64,000 bases of DNA from Prochlorococcus sp. AG-436-O11 (GTDB taxonomy: Bacteria; Cyanobacteriota; Cyanobacteriia; PCC-6307; Cyanobiaceae): NCBI GenBank assembly GCA_003212535.1, contig QCPO01000001.1, forward strand, positions 124,001-188,000, in the 5' to 3' direction. The notes under the pieces were generated by a model. That model did no database searches and was not told where the DNA came from. It saw nothing but the letters and a program-made list of their open reading frames with translations. The stretch's first letter is position 1. The number at the start of each line of letters is the position of its first letter. Position numbers and translations under genes: made by a program. Positions 19,888 through 39,607 of this stretch are shown in pieces.

Positions 19888-20169
19888 TTATATTCCCTTA
19901 ATGGGATAGTTAATTATAGTTTGCATTTCCTTTTCATAAATATCAAAAAAATCAGGATCGAAAACTGTTTTTAACGCTTTTTGAAGCTTTTTTTTGATTT
20001 TAGAATCTGTGTAACAGTTTTTAGACTTGCAAATGTAAGCAGAACGTCCCATTCCTTTGTGAAACATAATTCCTTGTTTATGATCCTTTGTAATTTTCAA
20101 AAGATTTTCCCTATCATAAGTTTTCCTACATGAGATACATAGACGCATAACAGGAGATTTTTTTATCAC
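19888..20169 (-). CDS. ylxR: YlxR/RnpM family RNA-binding protein
   Basis: 93 residues. MRLCISCRKTYDRENLLKI carries the family CxxCR motif at about 12-16. GRSAYICKSKNC is the second family block (usually GRGAYLC). In Firmicutes members of this family (RnpM) have been reported to bind RNase P RNA; that role is not shown for cyanobacteria. The gene overlaps the nusA stop by 4 bases and precedes infB, the classic nusA-ylxR-infB order. No ribosomal L7Ae-like gene (ylxQ) lies between ylxR and infB. Confidence 0.9.
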   Translation of the reverse strand: MIKKSPVMRLCISCRKTYDRENLLKITKDHKQGIMFHKGMGRSAYICKSKNCYTDSKIKKKLQKALKTVFDPDFFDIYEKEMQTIINYPIKGI

Positions 20170-21569
20170 CGTGTCTTCTCCTCTTTAGACAATATTTCAT
20201 TTTCTTTGATATTTTCTAGTTGATCGTTTTCAGACAAAAGTTCACCTTCGTATTGTTCATCTCCATATTCTTGCTCATCCTCGGGAAGAGGATAGAGTTC
20301 TCTTAATCTTGCATCTTCTGCTGCACGCTCTGCTTGTTCAGCCTCTAATCTTTGTTCAGCTTCTTTTTGAAGATTCTCTTCATCTTCTCTTTGTATTATT
20401 AATTCAGCAACTACTGCGTCTTCCGCTTCTTGATCATATTCGTGTGAGTTTTTGACATCAATTTTCCAACCAGTTAACCTTGCAGCGAGTCTTACATTTT
20501 GACCTTCTCTGCCTATGGCAAGACTTAATTGATCTGGGGGAACTAATACGTGCGCATGTTGCCCTTCTGGGTCAACTAGTCTAACCAAATCAACTTGTGC
20601 TGGGCTTAAAGAGTTTAAAATATATTGAATAGGGTCAGACGACCATTTAATAACATCTATCTTTTCTCCCCTTAATTCATTTACTACTTGTTGTATTCTT
20701 GCACCTCTTGCGCCAATACAAGCTCCAACAGGGTCAACTTCTTGCTCGATACTGTCTACCGCGACTTTTGTTCTTGGACCCACAGCTCTAGAAGGCGGGT
20801 TGGCTTCTCTAGAAACGGCAACAATTTTTACTGTCCCTTCCTGTATTTCTGGCACTTCATTTTCAAATAAATATACTACTAAACCAGCATTAGCTCTACT
20901 TACAAATAGTTGAGGTCCTTTTCTCGCTATTTCACTAACTTCTTTTAAAAACACTTTAAATGTTGCGTTCGCTCTATAGTTGTCATTAGGTAATTGATCC
21001 CTTTTGGGAAGTTCTGCCTCTACTTCAGGTCTACCGATTCCTGAACTTACTCCCATAATGATCGATTGCCTCTCAAATCTTATGACTCTTGCCGTTAAAA
21101 CAGGATCCTCCAAATCTGCAAATTCTTCTTGGATCATTTTGCGTTGTTGGTCTCTCAATTTTTGAGCTAAAACTTGTTTTGTTGTTGAAGCAGCCATACG
21201 CCCAAAATCTTCTTTTTCTGGAGTAACGTCTAGAACGACCGTATCACCTACTTGAGCATCATCTGCCACTTGTTTAACTTCTATAAGAGAGATTTGATGA
21301 TCCTCGCTTTCAACTTCTTCTACAATTATTTTACTTGCTAATATTCGATAACCTTCCTCATCTAAATCTAATCCAACATCAAAGTTACTAAAATATTCTT
21401 CGTCAAAAGGATCTTCTTTAGCACCAATGTAGAAAGTTCTTCTATATTTTTCATAACCTTTTAGTAAAGCTTCGCGCAGAGCTACTTCGACAACGTGAGG
21501 AGGTAATTTTTTTTCCTCACTAATGTCTTCAATAAGATTGTTTAAACCTGGGAGAATAACTAATGCCAT
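20166..21569 (-). CDS. nusA: Transcription termination/antitermination factor NusA
   Basis: 467 residues. NusA binds RNA polymerase and nascent RNA and modulates pausing, termination and antitermination. The N-terminal domain (1-125) has LREALLKGYEKYRR. An S1 domain is at about 135-200, then two KH domains with VDPVGACIGARGARIQQVVNEL and IGREGQNVRLAARLTGWKIDV. It ends in an acidic coiled-coil-like tail (about 385-467) rich in Glu and Ala instead of the E. coli AR domains. It lies 36 bases after rimP and overlaps ylxR. Confidence 0.97.
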   Translation of the reverse strand: MALVILPGLNNLIEDISEEKKLPPHVVEVALREALLKGYEKYRRTFYIGAKEDPFDEEYFSNFDVGLDLDEEGYRILASKIIVEEVESEDHQISLIEVKQVADDAQVGDTVVLDVTPEKEDFGRMAASTTKQVLAQKLRDQQRKMIQEEFADLEDPVLTARVIRFERQSIIMGVSSGIGRPEVEAELPKRDQLPNDNYRANATFKVFLKEVSEIARKGPQLFVSRANAGLVVYLFENEVPEIQEGTVKIVAVSREANPPSRAVGPRTKVAVDSIEQEVDPVGACIGARGARIQQVVNELRGEKIDVIKWSSDPIQYILNSLSPAQVDLVRLVDPEGQHAHVLVPPDQLSLAIGREGQNVRLAARLTGWKIDVKNSHEYDQEAEDAVVAELIIQREDEENLQKEAEQRLEAEQAERAAEDARLRELYPLPEDEQEYGDEQYEGELLSENDQLENIKENEILSKEEKTR

Positions 21570-21605
21570 CTATGATGGGAAAATTGAATAATTGTTGAAA
21601 ATTAA

Positions 21606-22073
21606 TTAATCTTTTAATGTGCAAAGACTAATCCTTAGTACTTCATTAAAAGGGATTTTTTTTATCTTACCTTTTATGTTAATGGCTAAATACTCTTTAG
21701 ACTTTTCATAAAGCAAACCATTCAAATTTTTAATTTTGGAATTCTTTTGGTTTAACTCAACATTAACTGGAAAACCTTTAAAAGTTTTGAAGTCTCTTTC
21801 TGAGGTTAATTCATCACTGACCCCTTGACTACTAATTTCTAAAACATATGAACAATTTAAAAGATTTGAATTTTCAATTTCAGTAGATGCTGGGGTATTA
21901 AATTTTGAACAATCATCAATCGAAATATCATTCTCATTGGTTTTTTTTATTTTAATTTGCAAAATAATTGGATTTTGATTGGTTTTGATATCTAAACAGC
22001 AAATCTCAAAATCATATTCCTTAGCAACTTTTTGAAGAATAACTTCTAGTTTCTTTTTGTTTTCTTTATTCAA
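21606..22073 (-). CDS. rimP: Ribosome maturation factor RimP
   Basis: 155 residues, normal length. RimP supports 30S maturation. The pattern is weaker than in other genes here but fits: an N-terminal helix-strand domain ([13 protein letters not shown]), [49 protein letters not shown] (the family SSPGxxRPL region in altered form), and a C-terminal SH3-like domain. The GVSDEL in place of GxDRPL is common in cyanobacteria. First gene of the nusA operon on minus, divergent from htrA. Confidence 0.88.
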   Translation of the reverse strand: MNKENKKKLEVILQKVAKEYDFEICCLDIKTNQNPIILQIKIKKTNENDISIDDCSKFNTPASTEIENSNLLNCSYVLEISSQGVSDELTSERDFKTFKGFPVNVELNQKNSKIKNLNGLLYEKSKEYLAINIKGKIKKIPFNEVLRISLCTLKD

Positions 22074-22236
22074 TTTTTAGAATTTATGAGTTTATTTATT
22101 TTTATTTTCACATATTAAAATATTATTTTATAAAAATAATGCAAAGATTTTTATTTTATGGATGTAAACAAATAAACAACACTTATTTATTTATTCAATT
22201 AAATTTATTGAATTAACTCAGAAACTTTTTAGGTAA

Positions 22237-23367
<1,131 letters not shown>

Positions 23368-23412
23368 ATCACCCATTGAAATTAAATAATCTATAAACCT
23401 AGAAAAAAAATT

Positions 23413-24126
23413 TTGGATTCTCAGACTCAAATGAAGCAAATAGTTGCTGATGCAGCTATTAAAGAAGTTGAAAGTGAAATGATACTTGGATTAGGATCTG
23501 GATCAACAGCAGCACTTATGATAAAAAGTCTTGCGGATCAAATTCACTCAGGCAACTTAAAAAATATAAGAGGAGTTGCAACCTCCTTTCAATCAGAAGT
23601 CCTTGCACTAGAACTTGATATACCTCTTATTGACTTATCTTCTGTTTCTCAAATTGATTTAGCTATTGATGGAGCAGATGAAGTAGATCCTGGCTTTCAA
23701 CTAATTAAAGGAGGAGGCGCTTGCCATGTTAGAGAAAAATTAGTGGCATCTAAAGCTCAGCAATTATTAATTGTTGTTGATGAAACCAAGATGGTAAAAA
23801 ATTTAAATAAAAAGTTTCCGCTTCCTGTAGAGGTCCTTCCAAATGCTTGGAAGCAGGTTAAGGATATAATTTCAGAAATGAATGGACGTTCTACTCTAAG
23901 GATGGCCACAAAAAAGGCAGGCCCTGTTGTTACTGATCAGGGTAACTTAATCTTGGATGTATTATTTAATGATGGTATTAAGAATCCCAAAGATATTGAA
24001 ATGAGTATAAATAATATTCCGGGAGTCTTGGAAAATGGATTATTTGTTGATATTACTGATAAAGTCTTGGTAGGCAAAATTGAGAATAATACTCCAGTAG
24101 TTTACTCACCCTCCAAAGTTCGTTAA
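23413..24126 (+). CDS. rpiA: Ribose-5-phosphate isomerase A
   Basis: 237 residues from TTG 23413 (an internal ATG at 23434 is the alternative). It interconverts ribose-5-phosphate and ribulose-5-phosphate in the Calvin and pentose phosphate cycles. Conserved blocks: LGLGSGSTA near 25-33, AIDGADEVD (catalytic Asp) and [11 protein letters not shown] with the catalytic Glu and Lys. The TTG start keeps [15 protein letters not shown], which fits the family N-terminus. Its last four bases overlap the stop codon of hisD on the other strand. Confidence 0.95.
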   Translation: MDSQTQMKQIVADAAIKEVESEMILGLGSGSTAALMIKSLADQIHSGNLKNIRGVATSFQSEVLALELDIPLIDLSSVSQIDLAIDGADEVDPGFQLIKGGGACHVREKLVASKAQQLLIVVDETKMVKNLNKKFPLPVEVLPNAWKQVKDIISEMNGRSTLRMATKKAGPVVTDQGNLILDVLFNDGIKNPKDIEMSINNIPGVLENGLFVDITDKVLVGKIENNTPVVYSPSKVR

Positions 24127-25409
24127 TCTTCAAATCTTATTTGAACAGAATTAGCATGACTATGAAGTCCTTCGCTTAGAGCTAGATTTATAATATCTAA
24201 ACTATGAACTTTTAAACTTTCTTCGTTAAATTCTATTATTGAGGTATTTTTCATGAAAGTCTCAACTCCTAACGAACCACTAAATCTGGAATTTCCTGAA
24301 GTTGGTAAAGTGTGATTTGGCCCTGCCAGATAATCTCCAACAGCTTCAGGAGTCCATTTTCCTATAAATATTGCTCCTGCATTCTCTATACCTTTAATAA
24401 TTTCTTTTGGATCAGAAGTAATGATTTCTAAGTGTTCTGGGGCGAATTTATTGCTGAGTTCAATACATGTTTCATAATTCTCGCAAGTAACAATTAAACC
24501 CCAATCTTTTATTGATTGCATGCAAATTTCTTTTCTTGGGTGATCATCTATTTTTTTATATACCTCATCAAAAACTTCTTCAGCTTGGGTATGTGATGTA
24601 GTAAGAAGTATTGAAGAAGCTAAAGGGTCATGTTCTGCCTGAGCTAGTAAATCAGATGCTATTTGTGAGCTTTTAGCAGTTTCATCTGCGATGATTAATA
24701 TTTCACTCGGACCAGCTAGGGAATCAATTCCAGTAGATCCATAAATTAGCTTTTTAGCATTAGTTACATAGATATTCCCTGGGCCTGAAATTACATCAAC
24801 TTTTTTAATTTGCTTAGTGCCAAAGGCTAATGCGCCAATTGCTTGTGCTCCTCCAATTCTAAAAACTTTATCAACTCCAGATAAGTGAGCTGCTGCTAAA
24901 ACAGTTTTGTTTATTAGCCCTTTTTTATTTCCAGGAGATACCATTGTTATTTCTTCTACTCCTGCTACTTTTGCCGGTATTGCATTCATCAAAACTGTGC
25001 TTGGATAAGCAGCTCTACCTCCAGGTATATATATACCTGCATTTTTTACGGGTTTCCATCTCCTTTGGACCAAGTCACCATGTTCGCCTTTGATAGTAAA
25101 AGATTCTGGAATCTCTTTTTCATGAAATTTTTTAATTCTTTTGTATGCAACTTCTAATGAACTTTTTAAATTGTTGTCAATTTCATTCCACGCATCCTTT
25201 AAAGCATTTGTGCTAACTTGCATGGGGTCAGGGTTAAAACCATCAAATTTTTTTGTATAGTTTTTTACAGCTTGATCCCCATGATTTTTCACTTCTTGAA
25301 GAATTTCCTCAACTATTGAATTTATCTTTTTATTTTTTTCGGAATTAGTTCTAGTAGAAATTCTATTTAATTCTTGAATAGCCTTTTGTTTATTATTTAT
25401 GATATTCAT
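24123..25409 (-). CDS. hisD: Histidinol dehydrogenase
   Basis: 428 residues. It performs the last two NAD-dependent steps of histidine synthesis, histidinol to histidine. Blocks seen: [57 protein letters not shown] and AEHDPLASS, which hold zinc-binding and catalytic residues; FAPEHLE supplies the catalytic Glu-His. It stands alone; other his genes are not nearby, as usual in cyanobacteria where his genes are dispersed. Divergent from rpsT. Confidence 0.97.
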   Translation of the reverse strand: MNIINNKQKAIQELNRISTRTNSEKNKKINSIVEEILQEVKNHGDQAVKNYTKKFDGFNPDPMQVSTNALKDAWNEIDNNLKSSLEVAYKRIKKFHEKEIPESFTIKGEHGDLVQRRWKPVKNAGIYIPGGRAAYPSTVLMNAIPAKVAGVEEITMVSPGNKKGLINKTVLAAAHLSGVDKVFRIGGAQAIGALAFGTKQIKKVDVISGPGNIYVTNAKKLIYGSTGIDSLAGPSEILIIADETAKSSQIASDLLAQAEHDPLASSILLTTSHTQAEEVFDEVYKKIDDHPRKEICMQSIKDWGLIVTCENYETCIELSNKFAPEHLEIITSDPKEIIKGIENAGAIFIGKWTPEAVGDYLAGPNHTLPTSGNSRFSGSLGVETFMKNTSIIEFNEESLKVHSLDIINLALSEGLHSHANSVQIRFED

Positions 25410-25475
25410 ATTCTTAATTTTTTCAAATTCTAAGGTTAAATAACTAATTTAATAACCTTATCAAATTATATATGA

Positions 25476-25505
25476 TTGATTAGTAGTCTATTTATTTGTT
25501 ATGAT
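25476..25505 (+). promoter_or_regulatory. rpsT promoter
   Basis: TTGATT (25476-25481), an 18-base spacer, and TATGAT (25500-25505) form a near-consensus sigma70-type promoter. The predicted transcript would start near 25512 and have a leader of about 20 bases before the GTG at 25532. Confidence 0.6.
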
Positions 25506-25531
25506 GTTATCTTCTATAAAAAATACTCTCT

Positions 25532-25825
25532 GTGGCTAATACCAAATCAGCAAAAAAGAGAATTCAAATTGCTGAAAGAAATCGTTTAATTAATAAATCT
25601 TACAAATCAACGGTTAGAACTTTGACAAAAAAAACGTTAGAAAATTGTGAAAAATATAAAAAAGAACCGAATGCTGATAATAAAAACTTGGTTCAATCAA
25701 GCCTTAGTAATGCTTTTAGTTTAATTGATAAAGCAGTTAAAAAGAATGTTCTACATAAGAATAATGGGGCTAACAAAAAATCCAGAATTAATAAAATAGT
25801 AAAAACTACTCTTACAACAAAATAA
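25532..25825 (+). CDS. rpsT: 30S ribosomal protein S20
   Basis: 97 residues, lysine-rich, all-helical pattern. S20 is a primary-binding 16S rRNA protein. It begins MANTKSAKKRIQIAERNRLIN from a GTG start at 25532; the family N-terminus ANxKSAKKRI begins at that codon, so GTG is well supported. tatD follows after 16 bases, so the two are probably cotranscribed; the order rpsT-tatD-rpoBC is familiar from other cyanobacteria. Confidence 0.96.
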   Translation: MANTKSAKKRIQIAERNRLINKSYKSTVRTLTKKTLENCEKYKKEPNADNKNLVQSSLSNAFSLIDKAVKKNVLHKNNGANKKSRINKIVKTTLTTK

Positions 25826-25841
25826 ATAGGCAGATCATAAT

Positions 25842-26642
25842 ATGAGCGATATTGAACTCATAGACTCACACTGTCATTTAATATTTGAAGATTTTGAGCA
25901 AGACCTTAAAGATGTTGTTGCAAGATGGCGTTCTAGAGGTGTAAAGAAACTGCTCCACGCATGTTGTGAATTATCAGAAATTCCTAAATTAAAAAAAATA
26001 TCCCAAGACTTTGATGAAATTTATTATTCAGTAGGTTTACACCCTCTTGAAGCAAATAAATGGGAAAGAAACTACAAATCTTTATTACTTAATGCAGCTC
26101 AAGAAGATAAAAGAATTGTTGCTATTGGAGAGTTAGGCTTGGATTTTTTTAAAAGCGAAAATAAAAAGAGACAGATTGATGCGCTTATGCCGCAAATGGA
26201 GTTGGCATTTGAACTAGACTTGCCTGTAATTATTCATTGCAGAGATGCAGCAAATGAAATGATTAATATATGTAGTGACCTCAAGAAAAAAGGAAGATGT
26301 CCAAGAGGAGTCCTTCATTGTTGGACAGGGACTCCAAATGAAATGAAGCAATTTTTGGATCTTGGTTTCTATATAAGTTTTAGTGGAATAGTTACATTTC
26401 CTAATGCACATGAAATTCATGAGTGCGCAAAAATAGTTCCTTGTGATAGATACTTAATTGAAACTGACTCACCCTTTTTAGCCCCTGTGCCACATAGAGG
26501 TAAAAGAAATGAGCCGGCTTTTGTAGAAAATGTAGCTAATTTTCTTTCAAATTTACGATCAACCGAATTGATTAATATTGCCGCAGAGTCATCTAGGAAT
26601 GCTAAAGATTTGTTTAAATTTGACTTGTTAAATAGACACTAA
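25842..26642 (+). CDS. tatD: TatD family metal-dependent hydrolase
   Basis: 266 residues with a TIM-barrel amidohydrolase pattern. Metal ligands are in DSHCHL (about 8-13), GELGLDFF (Glu), IHCRDA (His), HCWTG (His) and ETDSPFLAP (Asp). Family members act as 3'-5' exonucleases or deoxyribonucleases involved in DNA quality control; the substrate here is inferred from family. It follows rpsT closely and is upstream of the rpoB promoter, separated by a 9-bp hairpin that may end its transcript. Confidence 0.93.
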   Translation: MSDIELIDSHCHLIFEDFEQDLKDVVARWRSRGVKKLLHACCELSEIPKLKKISQDFDEIYYSVGLHPLEANKWERNYKSLLLNAAQEDKRIVAIGELGLDFFKSENKKRQIDALMPQMELAFELDLPVIIHCRDAANEMINICSDLKKKGRCPRGVLHCWTGTPNEMKQFLDLGFYISFSGIVTFPNAHEIHECAKIVPCDRYLIETDSPFLAPVPHRGKRNEPAFVENVANFLSNLRSTELINIAAESSRNAKDLFKFDLLNRH

Positions 26643-26760
26643 CGCTGCTAGAATAAGAAATTACTGGAAATTTTCTTTATTATTTTAGTATTCTATCTCT
26701 AAAAGTTGATAAACATTTATCCTGAAATTAACTTTACGTTTATTTTTTAGGTATACATTT

Positions 26761-26783
26761 AAATCAAGAATAAATCTTGGTTT
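26761..26783 (+). terminator. Hairpin after tatD, before the rpoB promoter
   Basis: AAATCAAGA (26761-26769) pairs with TCTTGGTTT (26775-26783), nine pairs with one G-U and a five-base loop, followed by TTATAAC. It lies upstream of the rpoB -35 element, so it more likely trims or ends tatD transcripts than sits in the rpoB leader. The stem is AT-rich and the U-tract weak. Confidence 0.4.
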
Positions 26784-26795
26784 TATAACTAAGAG

Positions 26796-26825
26796 TTGAA
26801 TTAATAAATTAAGTTAATTTATAGT
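26796..26825 (+). promoter_or_regulatory. rpoB-rpoC1-rpoC2 promoter
   Basis: TTGAAT (26796-26801), an 18-base spacer and TATAGT (26820-26825) fit a sigma70-type promoter. The start would be near 26832, leaving a leader of about 30 bases to the ATG at 26862. Confidence 0.5.
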
Positions 26826-26861
26826 AAACAGCAAATCTTACATAATAACGGGTTTTATTGG

Positions 26862-32098
<5,237 letters not shown>

Positions 32099-32127
32099 TT
32101 TGAAAAAACTCACTATTCATTCATTAA

Positions 32128-36234
<4,107 letters not shown>

Positions 36235-36273
36235 AAACTATTCTCATTTTAAGTTACTAGAATATATTTTTAA

Positions 36274-36435
<162 letters not shown>

Positions 36436-36453
36436 AAGTAGTATATAATCTAA

Positions 36454-37512
<1,059 letters not shown>

Positions 37513-37552
37513 TCATATTTAAAATTATTTTTTAAATTTATCTTAAACACGT

Positions 37553-37558
37553 TATGAT
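37553..37558 (+). promoter_or_regulatory. -10 candidate for the 41-aa membrane peptide gene
   Basis: TATGAT at 37553-37558, 23 bases before the TTG start at 37581. No convincing -35 element; the region upstream is T-rich. It would give a near-leaderless transcript of the small gene, possibly reading on into the HEAT gene. Confidence 0.35.
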
Positions 37559-37580
37559 AAATTTAATTGATTTTTGATTA

Positions 37581-37706
37581 TTGGGTTTTATTAAAACAAA
37601 AGTTTTACCTTTTGCAATTGTTAGCCTATTTGGGATTGCATTTTTTGCCGTGAGTGCAAGAATTTGGTTGCCAGGAGATATGATGTCACCTGCTCCAATT
37701 AATTAA
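37581..37706 (+). CDS. Putative 41-aa single-pass membrane peptide
   Basis: TTG 37581 to TAA 37704-37706 reads LGFIKTKVLPFAIVSLFGIA then FFAVSARIWLPGDMMSPAPIN. It has one hydrophobic helix (about 8-25) with a positive N-terminus and a short polar tail. A stop lies just upstream in frame (37575-37577), so the start cannot be much earlier. Base composition and clean transmembrane topology look like a real small photosynthetic or envelope peptide rather than noise, but I do not recognise the family. It lies 24 bases before the HEAT-repeat gene. Confidence 0.6.
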   Translation: MGFIKTKVLPFAIVSLFGIAFFAVSARIWLPGDMMSPAPIN

Positions 37707-37730
37707 TATTTATCAATACTTGTAAGTTAA

Positions 37731-38501
37731 ATGACAAACAATAGGGATCCAAAAAAAGAAAGTTTAGCAGAAATAGCAATTGATCCTGATGTTTTAGCCA
37801 AAGAATTAGCTTTTGAACTTGAAATAGATCCTTTAGAACAAATAGATTCAGATAATTTCTCAAAAGTGAATTTAAATATAACTTCTGAATGCAACGAAGC
37901 CCTTAAATTGCTTAAGGGCGATAGAGAACAAAGAATACAAGGATTAAGAATATTTTGTGAATATAGAGATAAAAGATCTTTCCCCCTTTTATTACCTCTT
38001 CTTGATCAACCCTGCCCTGTGGAAAGAATGAGTGCAGTATATGCTTTAGGTAGAAATCCTTGCCCTAGCGCAGTTCAAAAACTCGTTAGTCTTTTAGAAA
38101 CAGATGACAACGCTTATGTCAGAAGAGCTACCGCTTGGAGTTTAGCTAACTATGATAATCAAATTGTTTTAAAGCCATTAATAAATGCATTGAAGAATGA
38201 TGTAGCTGCCGTAAGATTATGGTCTTCTAGTTCTTTAGCTGAAATTGGAAGTATCTCATCTGAAAACGCTCAATTAGCGGCTGAACAACTTTTAATAAGT
38301 TTAAAAATAGATAATGAGACAGGAGTTAGAAGCAATTGTATTTGGTCTTTGTCTAGGTTGTTTGAAAAGTTAAACGAAACATTTCAGGAGAAGTTCGTTG
38401 ATGAATGTACTAAAATAGCTCTTTTTGATAAAGAACCCTCAGTTATGGAAGAAGCAAAAACTGCTTTAGACTCCATGGGGATGGAAAGTTTTTATAATTA
38501 G
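37731..38501 (+). CDS. HEAT-repeat protein (PBS lyase HEAT-like)
   Basis: 256 residues. From about 65 to 245 there are HEAT-like two-helix repeats: CPVERMSAVYALGRNPCPSAVQKLVSLLE, NAYVRRATAWSLANYDNQIVLKPLINALK and AAVRLWSSSSLAEIG, plus later ones. The family includes CpcE/NblB-like bilin lyases, but similar cyanobacterial proteins act as scaffolds in other processes. High-light Prochlorococcus lacks phycobilisomes, so a bilin role would be surprising; a different partner is likely. The N-terminal 55 residues are acidic. Confidence 0.8.
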   Translation: MTNNRDPKKESLAEIAIDPDVLAKELAFELEIDPLEQIDSDNFSKVNLNITSECNEALKLLKGDREQRIQGLRIFCEYRDKRSFPLLLPLLDQPCPVERMSAVYALGRNPCPSAVQKLVSLLETDDNAYVRRATAWSLANYDNQIVLKPLINALKNDVAAVRLWSSSSLAEIGSISSENAQLAAEQLLISLKIDNETGVRSNCIWSLSRLFEKLNETFQEKFVDECTKIALFDKEPSVMEEAKTALDSMGMESFYN

Positions 38502-38637
38502 ACTTGCAATTATTGATAAGATAATAATATTTATTAGACAATACTCATAAAAATAAAAATAATATTAATTTGTACCAACTGAAACTAAAATTTTTCGTTA
38601 TTCTATATAAAGTGTAAATACTAATTAATTGAATTTA

Positions 38638-38853
38638 ATGCCTCAAAGAACATTAAGATTCAAAATTCACCAAGATGGCAGAGTTGAGGAAACTGTTGAA
38701 GGTTTCATAGGAAGCGCATGTAATGATGCGACAAAAAATCTTGAAAATTCTCTTGGTGAAGTAAAGGTTAAAAATCAATCATCAGATGCATTTATAACCA
38801 ATCAAGTTAAAAATTTAAGTAAACTTAACAACGAATCTAATGTCACATTTTAG
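38638..38853 (+). CDS. DUF2997 family protein
   Basis: 71 residues from ATG 38638, preferred over an in-frame TTG at 38629 because MPQRTLRFKIHQDGRVEETVEG is the usual N-terminus of the family. The family is small, cyanobacterial and plastid-related, with unknown function; it typically adjoins ycf35. The C-terminal half is Asn/Lys-rich and its final 14 bases overlap ycf35. A TATATA at 38604-38609 is a possible -10. First gene of a four-gene cluster with ycf35, ferredoxin and an aldo/keto reductase. Confidence 0.8.
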   Translation: MPQRTLRFKIHQDGRVEETVEGFIGSACNDATKNLENSLGEVKVKNQSSDAFITNQVKNLSKLNNESNVTF

Positions 38854-39232
38854 TACTATTAAAACTGAGCTTAAGGAAGTAAAACCCTTAATTAAAGCTT
38901 TAAATCAACTTGGGTATTCTATCAATCAAGAAAAAAATTATATTAAGGGATATAAAGGTCAAGTTACAGATGTAGACCTAAGTATGGAATTACAAGGGAA
39001 TACTATGGTGGGATTTAAATTTAATAAAAATTCTAACTCATATGAGTTAGTGACTGATATAGATCTTTGGAATTTAGATTTGCCCGTGGAAAGATTTATT
39101 TCTAAGGTAACTCAAATGTATGCATATCATACGATCATTTCAAAAACAGAAGAGGATGGTTACCAAGTTGTTGAGCAACAGAACAAAAATGACGGTTCTA
39201 TTGAATTGGTTTTAACTAAATGGGAAAACTAA
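38840..39232 (+). CDS. ycf35: Ycf35 family protein (DUF1257)
   Basis: 130 residues. MSHFSTIKTELKEVKPLIKAL is the typical Ycf35 N-terminus, with VERFISKVTQMYAYHTI towards the C-terminus. Ycf35 is encoded in cyanobacteria and some red-lineage plastids; no biochemical role is established to my knowledge. It overlaps DUF2997 by 14 bases and stops three bases before the ferredoxin start, so the set is probably translated from one mRNA. Confidence 0.88.
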   Translation: MSHFSTIKTELKEVKPLIKALNQLGYSINQEKNYIKGYKGQVTDVDLSMELQGNTMVGFKFNKNSNSYELVTDIDLWNLDLPVERFISKVTQMYAYHTIISKTEEDGYQVVEQQNKNDGSIELVLTKWEN

Positions 39233-39235
39233 TAT

Positions 39236-39601
39236 TTGGGCTTCAATCTCATTAAAAGTATAGATAATTTCGAAGAAAGTAATCTTATTACTGGTTTTGA
39301 ACCAGTTCTGGGAGGTACCTTATCTGAAAAGGCAGTTTGGGTTGATGAATCTGCATGTATAGGTTGTAAATACTGTGCACATGTTGCGACTAATACTTTC
39401 GTAGTTGATGGAGAATATGGAAGAAGTAGAGCAATTAGGCAAGATGGTGATAGCCTTGAAATCTTGCAAGAAGCTATTGATACATGTCCTGTCGATTGTA
39501 TCCACTGGGTTAAATTTGAAGAATTGGAAAATTTAGAAAATAGTCTTGATAGAGGTATGTTTCAATCATTGGGAAAACTACCAAGAATAAATAAGCATTA
39601 A
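39236..39601 (+). CDS. Single 4Fe-4S cluster ferredoxin
   Basis: 121 residues from TTG 39236. Cys41, Cys44 and Cys47 form CxxCxxC (CIGCKYC) and Cys84 of TCPVDC is the likely fourth ligand, with Cys88 extra. The pattern VDESACIGCKYC...DTCPVDCIHWV is characteristic of a cyanobacterial/plant single-cluster ferredoxin, different from plant-type 2Fe-2S PetF. The N-terminal 38 residues and C-terminal 25 are non-cluster extensions that might bind partners. It sits between ycf35 (3-base gap) and an aldo/keto reductase (6-base gap), so an electron-transfer role with those products is a reasonable inference. Confidence 0.9.
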   Translation: MGFNLIKSIDNFEESNLITGFEPVLGGTLSEKAVWVDESACIGCKYCAHVATNTFVVDGEYGRSRAIRQDGDSLEILQEAIDTCPVDCIHWVKFEELENLENSLDRGMFQSLGKLPRINKH

Positions 39602-39607
39602 TTATCA

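Noticed and set aside
24123..24126. Frameshift or fusion at rpiA/hisD
   Set aside because: Both proteins are full length; the 4-base overlap is a shared stop region of convergent genes.
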